Shown here piece by piece: positions 6,755 to 15,653 of a stretch of 51,053 nt of DNA (position 1 is its first letter; each line of letters opens with the position of its first letter). The stretch spans positions 1-51,053 of the forward strand of contig NZ_JAEHFY010000024.1 of NCBI RefSeq assembly GCF_016623585.1, read 5' to 3'. The translations under genes and the position numbers were made by a program. Source of the DNA: Pedobacter segetis. Lineage in GTDB: Bacteria; Bacteroidota; Bacteroidia; Sphingobacteriales; Sphingobacteriaceae. The notes under the pieces were generated by a model. The model was not told where the DNA came from. It did no database searches and saw only the letters and a list, made by a program, of their open reading frames with translations.

Positions 6755-9700
6755 AAATCTAAACCCAAAATCAAAAGAAATCAATTTACTTTCCCTAGAA
6801 AAGCCATAGCCTGCAGAAACCAATAACTTATTGTAAAAATTGATATATAAACCTGGGCCAAAACCTTGGTGCCAATCTCTGCTCTCTGCAAAATTATTGC
6901 GCACTTTTGCTATATCGTAAAAGCCATAAACCCCAAAATCGCCGGTAAAAATATAGTTTCTAAAAGAAGATACAGGCAAACGAACCTCGGTATTGGCAAA
7001 ATAGGCCGATTTTCCAGAGAAACGCTCGTTTCTAAACCCTCTCAAATAATCTCTGTTGCCAATGGAGTTTGCTTGGTAAAATTTGTAGCTGCCAATATTG
7101 GTCATTGCGCCCAATCTTAGCGCAAAAGTAACCGGGAAAGTTCCGTTTGGTGTAGCGTAGAACGAAGCCATAGAGCTTAAATGAAGGTATTTGTCGCTTT
7201 CTCCTTTAATCTCGGCAAAGTACTCGGCAGCGTTTTCCCATTTAAAGCCAGTTTTTGGCATTTTATCATTATCAACAAAACTGAAATTTAAGTAAGATTT
7301 TAAGCTTAAAAATTTAGCGGGGTTGGTAAAGCTTAAGTTTAAGGTAGCTAAATAATTAGGGTCAGAGTAGGGGATTATCCTAAAATAATCGAAACCAGGG
7401 CCGATGCCAAATTTTATATCATCAGATATATGGTATTGGAAATAAGTGGCCACATTAATGGTTTCTGATCTTACCCTGTAAAAATTTATTTTATCGTCAA
7501 TGTTTTGGGTACCGTTACCAATGCCGTAATAATTAAATTTATAGGCCGGGCCAGAATAGCTGCTTTTTACCACCAAATCATATTTATGGGCCAAAAGATC
7601 ATAAAAGGTAGCATTGTATTTTGCAAATAAACCTTTAGTGGTTAAAGAATGTAACAAAGAAAATTTTTCTTCATAACTATATGGTTCTTTTCTAAAACCA
7701 TAATGCTTTACGTTATAAACCAAACCTAGCAAAGGGCCGTCTTTCCCGTTTCTATAATCGGCATTTAAAAAAGGCGATTTTTTATCGTAATTAAAGTTGT
7801 TAGGTAAGTATTCATTTACCCAATCTTTATCAGATTTTCTAACATCTGTATTACCGGCCGTTTTAAAAGTGGTATTAAGATTATCAAAGAATATAGTTTT
7901 GCCGTTTTCGGCATCATCTGCCAAATAATCTTTCTTTTTGCCACCAACAACCCTAATTTTTATCGGATAATCTGATTTCCCTTTGATCACCAAACTATCG
8001 GTATCATCCAATAAATAAAAATTAAGTTCATGAGTATCATCGTTATTAAAAATTCTATTGTAAATTATTTTATCAATTTTACCATCTTTTTTGGTTTTGT
8101 ACATGGTAACTGCCGTACTGTCTTTTTCTCTGTCAATATTCAAAAATTCATGTTTATCAGAACCAGAAACGGTTACTTCTTTGGCCAAGGTTTTATAATA
8201 ACTTTTGGCAACATCAACCAATTGGTCTCTTCTCGATTTTAATTTTGCAACAATATCATCTCCGGATAGGGCATAAGCTTCTTTTGGCATTTGCCTAACC
8301 GAGTTTTCTATCACTTTATCAGTTAATTCCTTTTGCATTTTTTTGGCAATGCTAATCCAATCTTGGTAAGTCAGCTCGTTTAATAATCGCCTGTCTAGAT
8401 TTCTAGCAGAGGTAGAGAGTTTTGCCGGGTCTTCAATTTTGAACCCAAAATTTTGCACATCTGGGATTGCTTTTGAGGCCAATTTGGGGAGCAAACCATC
8501 AAATTTTGTAAATACTTGGTCTCTATCTCTTGGTATAGGTTTGTAAACGGCTCCTTTTCCTTTATTTTCAAACTCTGCCCAGCGCCATTGGTCTTCATGC
8601 CTGTCCCAATCGCCGATCAACATATCAAATAACCTAGCGGTTAAAAAGCTTTTTTGATCAACGCTATTATCATTGTCTTTTTTTAGCTTCTCATACATTG
8701 TTTCTGTGCTTACCGCATTTTTTGTGTATCCAAACTCTTTGAATGCAGATAAATCTTCATCGGGCCTTATTTCTATAATACCTATACGGCCACCAATTTG
8801 TTGCAGATAAGGGCCTAATAGCCTAGAGTAGGGCATATAAACAACTTTCGGGTCTGTATGGAAAACGCCAATTGCAGCAGCCATGCCGGGGATTGCTAAA
8901 GCCCCGTAGGGATGTGCCGAAGAAATTTGGTCTTGCACTATGTCATCTGCAAAGGTAGGCCTAAAGCCTTCTGGCAATAGCGCAGATGGATCTTTGTCTA
9001 TGGTTCTAAATTGATATTGGATTTTGTTTTTCCCTTCTAAACGCAAAGAAGTGGTTTGGTGGCCGCCGCCCAATTGTAAGGGTTTTAATCCACCGGCAAA
9101 TTTTGTTAGGTCTAAATAAGGGATGGTAATTGGTGTAGCCCAAACTGTTCTGTAATGCTCGCCAAAAACCCACTGCTTAAATTTAGATGCCTTGTACCTC
9201 TCACCAACGGCAACAAATTTTGTACTGTCGCTATAGTTCTCTTTTTTTTCTGCAATTACCTCTTTTTTGCCAGCTGGTAAAGAATATAACGGGGACCTAT
9301 ACATCAGTTTACCTTTGCTGCCATCGCCAACAGGCTCCCAAAACTCTACCCAGCATTGTCCGTTACTGTAATAGTTTAATCTTGCAAAACCTTTAGTGCC
9401 GTGGCCAAATAAAGCACCATTACCTTTAGATAGGGCACTATTTTTACTCCCTGCCCCGCTTATAACTTGGTGTATGTTTTTATAGGGAGTTAGTTGTAAG
9501 GCGTGTTCATGGCCTGATGCTATAACCAAACTTTTTTCATCGTTAAAAGTTGCCAATAACCTATTTTTCAAATCTTGGTAGTGTTTGTTAGAAATATCTT
9601 CCCTAGATAAACCGTATTGCCTTAAAAGTGGGTAAAGAGAACCTAAACCGGGAAGCGGAATATAGAGGTTATCCCTAACCAATGTTAAAGGGAACATATA

Positions 9701-10501
9701 ATCTAAAAAAGTAAAATGGCCACCATGTTTGCCATTAGAGAAAAGCGGGTGGTGTTCTGTAAAAACTATGTTTTTTCCTTTGTTCCTGATTAAAATATCT
9801 TTGATCTGTGCAATTAGTTGATCATCGTTTTCTACCGAGCAGCCTTGCTCATGGCGGTCTGATCGGTGATATGGCGTTAACCACCATTCGCTATCAATAG
9901 CTATGATTACCAAATTGCCATTCATTTGAATCTCTACGGGGCCTGCGCAGCCGTTGGTGGGCAAAAAAACATCGGCACTGTCTAAATAATTCTCCACAAA
10001 ATCTTCCTCTCTTTTTAAGGTCTCTAAACCATCAGGATGGCTTTTATCCCAATCATGGTTGCCGGGAATAAAAATTTTCTTGCCCTTAAAGTCCTTAACC
10101 ACTTTCATCTGCTCAATAATATATTGCTCTTTCAGCTTACGATCTGGCGCATCGGGTTTTGGCATTCCGTGTTCGTAAATATTATCTCCCATAAAAATTA
10201 CGGCATCTTTTGGGCTAGAGGTTACTTTTACGGTAGTATCTGATTTATCGGCCGAAAAAACGGTATCCGTTTGATACATCTGAGATTGCAACAACTTTAA
10301 AGTTGGCTCTTGCTGATCAATATCGGGCTTGCCCACATCCCCAATTAAAAAAACAGTATAAGAGAGAGAAAGGGAATCTGGGTTGTTTGCTTTTTTCCAA
10401 TCTTTTTCGCTTTTGGCATAAAAAGGTTTATAGGTGGTACAAGAGAAATAAAATAGGCTAATAGCTACTAGGCCAATGGTTTTGGTAAATTTATTTTGCA
10501 T
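6752..10501 (-). CDS. Metallophosphatase / kinase-like / Omp85-barrel fusion lipoprotein
   Basis: A 1249-residue exported protein with lipobox LFYFSC (Cys 21). Residues about 45-400 are a calcineurin-like metallophosphoesterase with IGDVG, FMGDNIYEHG, GNHDWD, TEHHPLF and ASGHEHA. The middle part, about 600-760, carries FDMLIGDWDRHEDQWRW and PIPRDRDQVF, a DRHxxQ ... DRD arrangement that recalls atypical (CotH/HipA-like) kinase loops; this is inference. Residues about 900-1249 look like an Omp85/BamA-type outer-membrane barrel, with the L6-like YLRGFRNERF near 1150 and a terminal aromatic residue (FDFGFRF). The whole may sit in the outer membrane with the phosphatase tethered to it. It overlaps the upstream gene by 11 nt, so the two are probably co-transcribed. 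The substrate is unknown. Confidence 0.8.
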   Translation of the reverse strand: MQNKFTKTIGLVAISLFYFSCTTYKPFYAKSEKDWKKANNPDSLSLSYTVFLIGDVGKPDIDQQEPTLKLLQSQMYQTDTVFSADKSDTTVKVTSSPKDAVIFMGDNIYEHGMPKPDAPDRKLKEQYIIEQMKVVKDFKGKKIFIPGNHDWDKSHPDGLETLKREEDFVENYLDSADVFLPTNGCAGPVEIQMNGNLVIIAIDSEWWLTPYHRSDRHEQGCSVENDDQLIAQIKDILIRNKGKNIVFTEHHPLFSNGKHGGHFTFLDYMFPLTLVRDNLYIPLPGLGSLYPLLRQYGLSREDISNKHYQDLKNRLLATFNDEKSLVIASGHEHALQLTPYKNIHQVISGAGSKNSALSKGNGALFGHGTKGFARLNYYSNGQCWVEFWEPVGDGSKGKLMYRSPLYSLPAGKKEVIAEKKENYSDSTKFVAVGERYKASKFKQWVFGEHYRTVWATPITIPYLDLTKFAGGLKPLQLGGGHQTTSLRLEGKNKIQYQFRTIDKDPSALLPEGFRPTFADDIVQDQISSAHPYGALAIPGMAAAIGVFHTDPKVVYMPYSRLLGPYLQQIGGRIGIIEIRPDEDLSAFKEFGYTKNAVSTETMYEKLKKDNDNSVDQKSFLTARLFDMLIGDWDRHEDQWRWAEFENKGKGAVYKPIPRDRDQVFTKFDGLLPKLASKAIPDVQNFGFKIEDPAKLSTSARNLDRRLLNELTYQDWISIAKKMQKELTDKVIENSVRQMPKEAYALSGDDIVAKLKSRRDQLVDVAKSYYKTLAKEVTVSGSDKHEFLNIDREKDSTAVTMYKTKKDGKIDKIIYNRIFNNDDTHELNFYLLDDTDSLVIKGKSDYPIKIRVVGGKKKDYLADDAENGKTIFFDNLNTTFKTAGNTDVRKSDKDWVNEYLPNNFNYDKKSPFLNADYRNGKDGPLLGLVYNVKHYGFRKEPYSYEEKFSLLHSLTTKGLFAKYNATFYDLLAHKYDLVVKSSYSGPAYKFNYYGIGNGTQNIDDKINFYRVRSETINVATYFQYHISDDIKFGIGPGFDYFRIIPYSDPNYLATLNLSFTNPAKFLSLKSYLNFSFVDNDKMPKTGFKWENAAEYFAEIKGESDKYLHLSSMASFYATPNGTFPVTFALRLGAMTNIGSYKFYQANSIGNRDYLRGFRNERFSGKSAYFANTEVRLPVSSFRNYIFTGDFGVYGFYDIAKVRNNFAESRDWHQGFGPGLYINFYNKLLVSAGYGFSRESKLISFDFGFRF

Positions 10502-11396
10502 CTAATTTTTTTATTTTAATGATATTTGCCGGATGTTTATGACCCTCGTTTGATATGAATAATTCTCCTTTACTATTAAAAGCCATGCCCTCTGGCTGGC
10601 TAAAGGCTTTGCCGTGAAATGGGATGATCTGTTTTATGGTATCTGCTTTAGACATTACCACAATAATATTATTGATAGAAGAAAGCACATATAGATCTTG
10701 TGTGCTTGGTTTAAAAGCTAATGCAGTAGGTTTTATTATCTCATTTTGGTTCTCGTTACCAACGGCTCTTAAAAACCTTTTAGATATTTCGGTTAACTTA
10801 TCTCCTTCAAAATGTTTTTCTATGGTCTCAAACTTTATTTTATAGGCAGGTATGGTATTAAATTTCTTGGTGTTCAAAGAAAAAGCGTAGATATTCTTTT
10901 GTTTTGCCTCATCATCGTCTTTTTCTAAATTCTTTTCTTTTACAGACATCAAAATGCTGTTGCTATCTTCATCATAAGCCAAACCTTCTATATCATTTTT
11001 GCTTTTTAAGGGGGTTTTAAATTTTGTTACCATTGGTTTTGATTTAAAGTTGGCAACCTGATAAATATCTCCCTTGCTTTCTAGCACAAATAAATCTTTT
11101 TTTACTCTCAAGATGTCTTCATAATCGCCATCGCCTGCAAATCTGAAAGTATTGATAGTTTTATTTTTGTTAAGATCATAATAGTAGATCAAACCATGTT
11201 CGTCTTCAATTGCGGCCACAATGCTATCGGTTATAAAGGTAAATCCAGATATTTCTTTAAGCTCTCTGGGCATCTCGTAAACCTCATAATCATCACTAAA
11301 AATCCCTTCTCCTTTTTGCTCATCGTTGAATATTTTTGTAGGATCAATACAGGCAGTTAAAATCAAAAAAGATGATAGTAATAAAAATTTATGCAT
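10491..11396 (-). CDS. SdiA-regulated-like beta-propeller lipoprotein
   Basis: The start at 11396 gives a lipoprotein signal, MHKFLLLSSFLILTAC; an upstream start at 11441 would place 15 charged residues before it and is less likely. The 301-residue product shows the pattern of the SdiA-regulated family: KEISGFTFITDSIVAAIEDE, DIEGLAYDEDSNSILM and a closing SQPEGMAFNSKGELFISNEG. These are propeller blades that often bind ligands or calcium. The function is unknown. The 11-nt overlap with the phosphatase-barrel gene downstream points to a two-gene surface operon. Confidence 0.75.
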   Translation of the reverse strand: MHKFLLLSSFLILTACIDPTKIFNDEQKGEGIFSDDYEVYEMPRELKEISGFTFITDSIVAAIEDEHGLIYYYDLNKNKTINTFRFAGDGDYEDILRVKKDLFVLESKGDIYQVANFKSKPMVTKFKTPLKSKNDIEGLAYDEDSNSILMSVKEKNLEKDDDEAKQKNIYAFSLNTKKFNTIPAYKIKFETIEKHFEGDKLTEISKRFLRAVGNENQNEIIKPTALAFKPSTQDLYVLSSINNIIVVMSKADTIKQIIPFHGKAFSQPEGMAFNSKGELFISNEGHKHPANIIKIKKLDAK

Positions 11397-11492
11397 TTTG
11401 GAGTAAAAATTGTGAATTAAAAGTTTGTAGAATTTAATCAAAACTTATACCATCCTTTGATTTAATATTAAATTGGTTTTTTAAAATTAATT

Positions 11493-12686
11493 ATGATCGC
11501 AAAACATACCGAAGAGGAAATCTCTAAACATATTTTTAAACTTTTTAAAGAAGAATTAAAAGAGACCTATATCTATCATAATTTTGCCCATACCAAACAA
11601 ACCGCAGATACGGTTAAAGAGTTAGCAGAGGCTTATGAACTGGCACCAGACGAAAAGGAAGATTTGATCATCGCCGCTTGGTTCCATGATTCGGGCTATA
11701 CCAAAAGCCCAGAAAATCACGAAGAAGAGAGCATTAAGATGGTTAAGGAATACCTTGGCAAGGGTTTCCCCGAAAAAAGACTGGAAAATATTTGCAATTT
11801 GATTTTGAGTACCAAGGTAGGGAACCAACAGAAATCTTTAAGCGAAGAGATCATACATGATGCCGATTATGTGAACATGGGCAAAAAGAAATTTGAAGAA
11901 AGGGCCGAGCTTTTGAGATGTGAATGGGAGAAAATCAACAATAAGATTTATTCTGATTTAGAATGGGCTCAATTACAATTGGAGTTTTTAATATCTAAAA
12001 GATTTAAGACTTCTGTTGCGGTTGCCAAATATGGAGGCAGAAGAGAAAAAAACATTAAGAAGCAAAGAGAATCTATCGAAAAATCAAAAAACGACCAGTA
12101 TAAGATACACCTAAAAGAAGAAAGCACCAAAGCAAAGGTAGAGAAACTAGGAAGGGGTATAGAAACGCTATACCGATCGGTTTATGGTTACCACATGGAG
12201 TTAAGCTCTATGGCTGATAAAAAGGCCAATATTATGATCAGTATAAATACCATTGTTGTTTCTGTGATCATTACGCTCTTTGGATCGGGATATACATTTG
12301 GAGATTCTGAAGGCTTTAGGCATGTGCGTTTTGTTTTCCCGATGTTACTTTTGGTGATCACAAGTCTTATTTCTGTAACCTTCGCCATATTGTCTGCAAA
12401 GCCAAATATCACCACAAAACAAAAGTTTGAGTTGCAGAACAAGGATAGTAGCGTATTGTTCTTCGGCAATTTTGCCCAATTAAAACTGAACGAATTTGTT
12501 GCACATATTAAAAGCTTAAAAGAAGAAAAAAATGATCTTTATGATAGCATGACGGTTGATATTTACCATCTAGGGGGCGTGTTGATAAAGAAATATAAAT
12601 TGTTGAGCTGGTCTTACAACATTTTTATGTGCGGTTTGATATTGTGTGCCATCGGTTTCTTAGGGATTACTATTTATTCTTATTAA
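11493..12686 (+). CDS. HD-domain protein with C-terminal PycTM (Pycsar effector-type) membrane domain
   Basis: A 397-residue two-part protein. Residues 1 to about 170 are an HD phosphohydrolase domain with metal ligands YHNFAH (His 33), FHDSGY (His 65-Asp 66) and HDADYV (Asp 123/125), so it looks catalytically complete. A charged linker follows (about 185-220). The C-terminal part begins YHMELSSMADKKANIMISIN and has membrane helices at about 247-266, 281-302 and 374-395. This is the PycTM/DUF5706 pattern of Pycsar effectors, which in known systems damage the membrane after binding a cyclic pyrimidine nucleotide. HD domains often hydrolyse nucleotides, so this protein could degrade as well as sense the signal. 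It converges with the DUF2652 gene and the 3' ends overlap by 17 nt. Confidence 0.8.
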   Translation: MIAKHTEEEISKHIFKLFKEELKETYIYHNFAHTKQTADTVKELAEAYELAPDEKEDLIIAAWFHDSGYTKSPENHEEESIKMVKEYLGKGFPEKRLENICNLILSTKVGNQQKSLSEEIIHDADYVNMGKKKFEERAELLRCEWEKINNKIYSDLEWAQLQLEFLISKRFKTSVAVAKYGGRREKNIKKQRESIEKSKNDQYKIHLKEESTKAKVEKLGRGIETLYRSVYGYHMELSSMADKKANIMISINTIVVSVIITLFGSGYTFGDSEGFRHVRFVFPMLLLVITSLISVTFAILSAKPNITTKQKFELQNKDSSVLFFGNFAQLKLNEFVAHIKSLKEEKNDLYDSMTVDIYHLGGVLIKKYKLLSWSYNIFMCGLILCAIGFLGITIYSY

Positions 12687-13296
12687 AATCTTTACACTCT
12701 GGCAAAGCTATGTAAGAATAATAGGTTACGCCAAAGTGATCGTATTTGTCTTTCCCACGTTTCAATTTTTCCCAGTTAAACCAATTTTTAACCACTTTTT
12801 TATCTCTTATTTTTTCAAGATAATTATCTGTGAGTAATATATAACATGGTACTGCTATACTGTTTTTCAAAAGTTTATGCACCAAAATAACATCTTCGCC
12901 CAATAATTTTACCCTTCCTTGTATTTTGGTGATGTTGATATGCCCATAATGGATAATTATTTTTATACCTAATTGGTTTTTAGCCAAATATTTCTCGTAA
13001 TTTTTATTGTCGTTCTTTTCAAACGATGCGATTACATCGTTAAATGTTTCAAAAATCACGGTGCATTGCTTGGCTATTTTCCCAACTGCTGGCAGTCTTC
13101 CCGTTCTGTAAAAAAATATAGCATCGCCCTCAATTTCGGCTACGTTCATCTCTAAAATGTTTGCAGCAATTACTTTGTTCAAAAGCGCAGTAATAACCTT
13201 GTTGGCAAACTCTGGATCGGTAGAAGTCATAAACCTAGTAAAACCGGTAAGATCTGGGATGCAGAAGAAAACCGGGAGCGTAGATTTTTTATTCAT
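12670..13296 (-). CDS. DUF2652 protein, class III nucleotide-cyclase fold
   Basis: The 208-residue product follows the class III adenylate/guanylate cyclase layout. The first metal Asp is at 15 in IPDLTGFTRF and the second at 58 in EIEGDAIFFY. A GEDVILVHKLL segment (133-143) stands where active cyclases have GxxVNxAxRL. There the catalytic Asn and Arg appear as Ile 137 and Lys 141, and the base-selecting Lys position as Glu. It may therefore bind rather than make cyclic nucleotides, or use altered chemistry. The gene follows smpB by 25 nt on the same strand and is probably read with it. It overlaps the HD-PycTM gene tail to tail. Confidence 0.75.
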   Translation of the reverse strand: MNKKSTLPVFFCIPDLTGFTRFMTSTDPEFANKVITALLNKVIAANILEMNVAEIEGDAIFFYRTGRLPAVGKIAKQCTVIFETFNDVIASFEKNDNKNYEKYLAKNQLGIKIIIHYGHINITKIQGRVKLLGEDVILVHKLLKNSIAVPCYILLTDNYLEKIRDKKVVKNWFNWEKLKRGKDKYDHFGVTYYSYIALPECKDFNKNK

Positions 13297-13321
13297 TTAT
13301 GGCTTATTAGGTTTTAATTGA

Positions 13322-13777
13322 TCAGCTAAAGTTTTTCATTGCCTTGTCCATTTCCCGCTTTACATCTTTTTCTTTTAAAGCATCTCTTTTATCAAAAGAT
13401 TTCTTTCCCTGGGCTAAAGCTATTTCCATTTTTGCAAAGCCTCTGTTACTGATAAAGATTTTAAACGGAATTACGGTTAAACCTTTATCCTGGCTCTTAA
13501 CCAATAACTTTTTTAATTCTTTTTTTGTTAGCAAAAGCTTTCTGTCTCGTTTTGCCTCGTGGTTATAAAAAGAACCGTGAGAATATTCAGAAATATGCAG
13601 GTTTCTCACATATAATTCTTCGTTGATGAAAGTGCAAAAGGCATCACTGATGTTTGCTTTCCCTTCACGTATAGATTTAATCTCTGTACCTAAAAGTTTA
13701 ATTCCGGCTACAAAAGTTTCTAAAAAAAGATATTCAAAACTCGCTTTTTTGTTCTTGATGTTAATATCTGACCCCAT
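13322..13777 (-). CDS. smpB: SsrA-binding protein SmpB
   Basis: SmpB carries tmRNA to stalled ribosomes for trans-translation. From the ATG at 13777 the product is 151 residues and starts MGSDINIKNKKASFEYLF, matching the family N-terminus; an in-frame start at 13798 would add seven residues. The GTEIKSIREGKANISDAF core and the basic tail with KKSFDKRDALKEKDVKREM are characteristic. The tmRNA gene itself is not visible in this window. DUF2652 lies 25 nt downstream. Confidence 0.95.
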   Translation of the reverse strand: MGSDINIKNKKASFEYLFLETFVAGIKLLGTEIKSIREGKANISDAFCTFINEELYVRNLHISEYSHGSFYNHEAKRDRKLLLTKKELKKLLVKSQDKGLTVIPFKIFISNRGFAKMEIALAQGKKSFDKRDALKEKDVKREMDKAMKNFS

Positions 13778-13975
13778 TACTGTTTTATATTGCTGCAAAG
13801 ATAAAATTAAATTCTAGCCTAAGTTTTACCAAGGCTTACAACAAATAGCAAACCTAAATTATTTAACCCAATTTTTACCTTTCTTAATTTTCGGGCATAT
13901 TTATAATTCTTAATATTGGGGCTTTTAATAAAATAAGGCAATTATTTGCGTTTGTTTAAAAATGCTTTTTTAAGA

Positions 13976-14806
13976 ATGAAGAAATCAATGTTTTTTTTGA
14001 TGATGATGGGGCTTTTGTTAAAAGCTGAAACACAATCACAAATATACCCAAAGGGGAATCTTTTTTTGCTTGGCGGTGATCTAAACGGCAATCTAGCAGA
14101 GAAACTGGTAGAGGTATCACAATTGGGCCTACGCGACCATATTGTTGTTTTGCCAACTTTATCACAACAACCCGATTCGGTTTTAGAAAGCATCAAAAAC
14201 CAATTTTATAAAGTTTGTGCCAACAAAGTAATCCAATTACAGTTTGATGAAGTTAATATCCATAATTTAACCATGTTAGATCAATTAGGTACCGCCAAAA
14301 TAATTTTGGTTTTAAACGGAGAGAACAAAAGCTTTATGGATCTTGTAGCAAAAACTCCAATTTATGATGCCATTAAAAGGGCGTATAAAAACGGAAGCAC
14401 AATTTCTGGAGGTAAAAGTTTATGCAAATACATGATCTCTGAAAAACAACAAAGGGTAGATTCTTTAACTAATGACAAAGTGAGGGCGCTGTATGCAGAT
14501 AATATTGTATTTTATGGTGGCTTTGGCCTCACAGATTCTATAATCGTAACCACAAATTTTGTGAATGATAGTAAATACAATCAATTATTATCTGCAGTTT
14601 ATGAAAAACCAAATTTCGATGGTATAGGTATTGATGATGGAACCGCTTTATTTATCCATCAAAACATGGCTAGGGTTTATGGTGATGGCCAGGTAATTAA
14701 AATAGCAAATCCCTTAGGCCTAGACGTTAACCAAAAAGGATTGATTAAGTTTCAGAATATAGATTTTAGTGTTTATACAGATGGCGATTCTTTTCGACTA
14801 CGATGA
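13976..14806 (+). CDS. Cyanophycinase-like (peptidase S51 family) exported protein
   Basis: The start at 13976 gives a 276-residue protein with a signal peptide (MKKSMFFLMMMGLLL). The core follows the cyanophycinase/S51 fold: GNLFLLGGDLNGN, ILVLNGENKSF and GGKSLCKYM, which aligns with the nucleophile elbow GGTSAGA of active enzymes. The Ser is kept but its neighbours differ, and the FDGIGIDDGTAL segment is well preserved. Active members cleave cyanophycin or aspartyl dipeptides; here the substrate is uncertain. An upstream TTG at 13946 is less likely as a start. Confidence 0.7.
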   Translation: MKKSMFFLMMMGLLLKAETQSQIYPKGNLFLLGGDLNGNLAEKLVEVSQLGLRDHIVVLPTLSQQPDSVLESIKNQFYKVCANKVIQLQFDEVNIHNLTMLDQLGTAKIILVLNGENKSFMDLVAKTPIYDAIKRAYKNGSTISGGKSLCKYMISEKQQRVDSLTNDKVRALYADNIVFYGGFGLTDSIIVTTNFVNDSKYNQLLSAVYEKPNFDGIGIDDGTALFIHQNMARVYGDGQVIKIANPLGLDVNQKGLIKFQNIDFSVYTDGDSFRLR

Positions 14807-14811
14807 TTTTT

Positions 14812-15297
14812 CTATTTGATCAAATGTAAAACCTCACCTATTGGTTGGTCTATATCTATCTTGATCCCCGTTATCCCGGCTGCTTCAGCCGCCTCCACAT
14901 CCGTAAACTTATCGCCTATAAAATAAGAGGCAGCAGCATCCAGGTTATGGTCCTTTATCCCTTTTAGCAACATACCGGGCTTAGGTTTTCTGCAATCGCA
15001 TTCTCCCGTAAAATTGGGGTGGTGAGGGCAATAGTAAAAACCGCTGATCGTAATGCCGTGTTTAAGGTAATCTGCACTTAAATGATCATGCATTTTATTT
15101 AAAGTTGCCTCGGTGTACCAGCCTTTTGCCAAACCGCCTTGGTTAGTGGCAACCAAAATCAAGTATCCCCGCTTTTGCAATTCATTTAAAGCATCATAAT
15201 TGTGTGGCAAAATTTCAAAATCTTCAAACCTGCAAACATAATCCCCAAGTTCTTTATTTATTACACCATCTCTATCTAAAAAAACCGCTTTTTGCAT
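14812..15297 (-). CDS. gmhB: HAD phosphatase, GmhB type (heptose bisphosphate 7-phosphatase)
   Basis: GmhB removes the 7-phosphate from glycero-manno-heptose 1,7-bisphosphate on the way to LPS or glycoprotein heptose. The 161-residue product has the HAD nucleophile motif FLDRDGVIN (Asp 8, Asp 10), VATNQGG, the zinc-binding CPHHPNFTGECDCRKPKPG loop and FIGDKFTDVEAA. The HAD-IIIA histidinol-phosphate phosphatases are close relatives, so substrate identity is probable rather than certain. It ends 5 nt from the convergent cyanophycinase-like gene. Confidence 0.85.
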   Translation of the reverse strand: MQKAVFLDRDGVINKELGDYVCRFEDFEILPHNYDALNELQKRGYLILVATNQGGLAKGWYTEATLNKMHDHLSADYLKHGITISGFYYCPHHPNFTGECDCRKPKPGMLLKGIKDHNLDAAASYFIGDKFTDVEAAEAAGITGIKIDIDQPIGEVLHLIK

Positions 15298-15653
15298 GCT
15301 ATTAAATTTTCGTTTTTGCGAAGATATAAAAATAAATCTTCTGTAAATCTTACGCCAATTAAAGAAAACATACCCAAATTAAAAACAGTTCATTTTTTAA
15401 AATTTTTATGCTCATCACAGAAAAATTTGATGTTTTTGATCATAAATTGCCGTTTTTATATTAAAAAGGATAATTTTAAGCTTAACTGATTTTTATTAAT
15501 ATGTTAAAAATAAAACTTCAAACGCCTTTCTTGCTTAATATATTTATATTATAGGATATTATAAATTATCAAATATTCAAAAAAACGCATATACTTCAAT
15601 ATTTCTCATAATTTCCCTATTTTGCTTTTTCAACCCAACTAAATAATATTTTA
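15298..15653. other. 356-bp AT-rich leader region of gltB
   Basis: No gene is supported between gmhB and gltB. The stretch is very AT-rich with many A and T runs and no strong hairpin. Near the end, TATTTTG (about 15620) resembles a -7 element with one base missing from the spacer. It presumably holds the gltBD promoter and control sites, but none can be pinned down by eye. Confidence 0.4.

Noticed and set aside
12670-13296. Calling DUF2652 a true Pycsar pyrimidine cyclase
   Set aside because: The two metal aspartates are present, but the catalytic Asn and Arg positions are Ile and Lys, and the gene seems to be read with smpB; kept only as a hypothesis.
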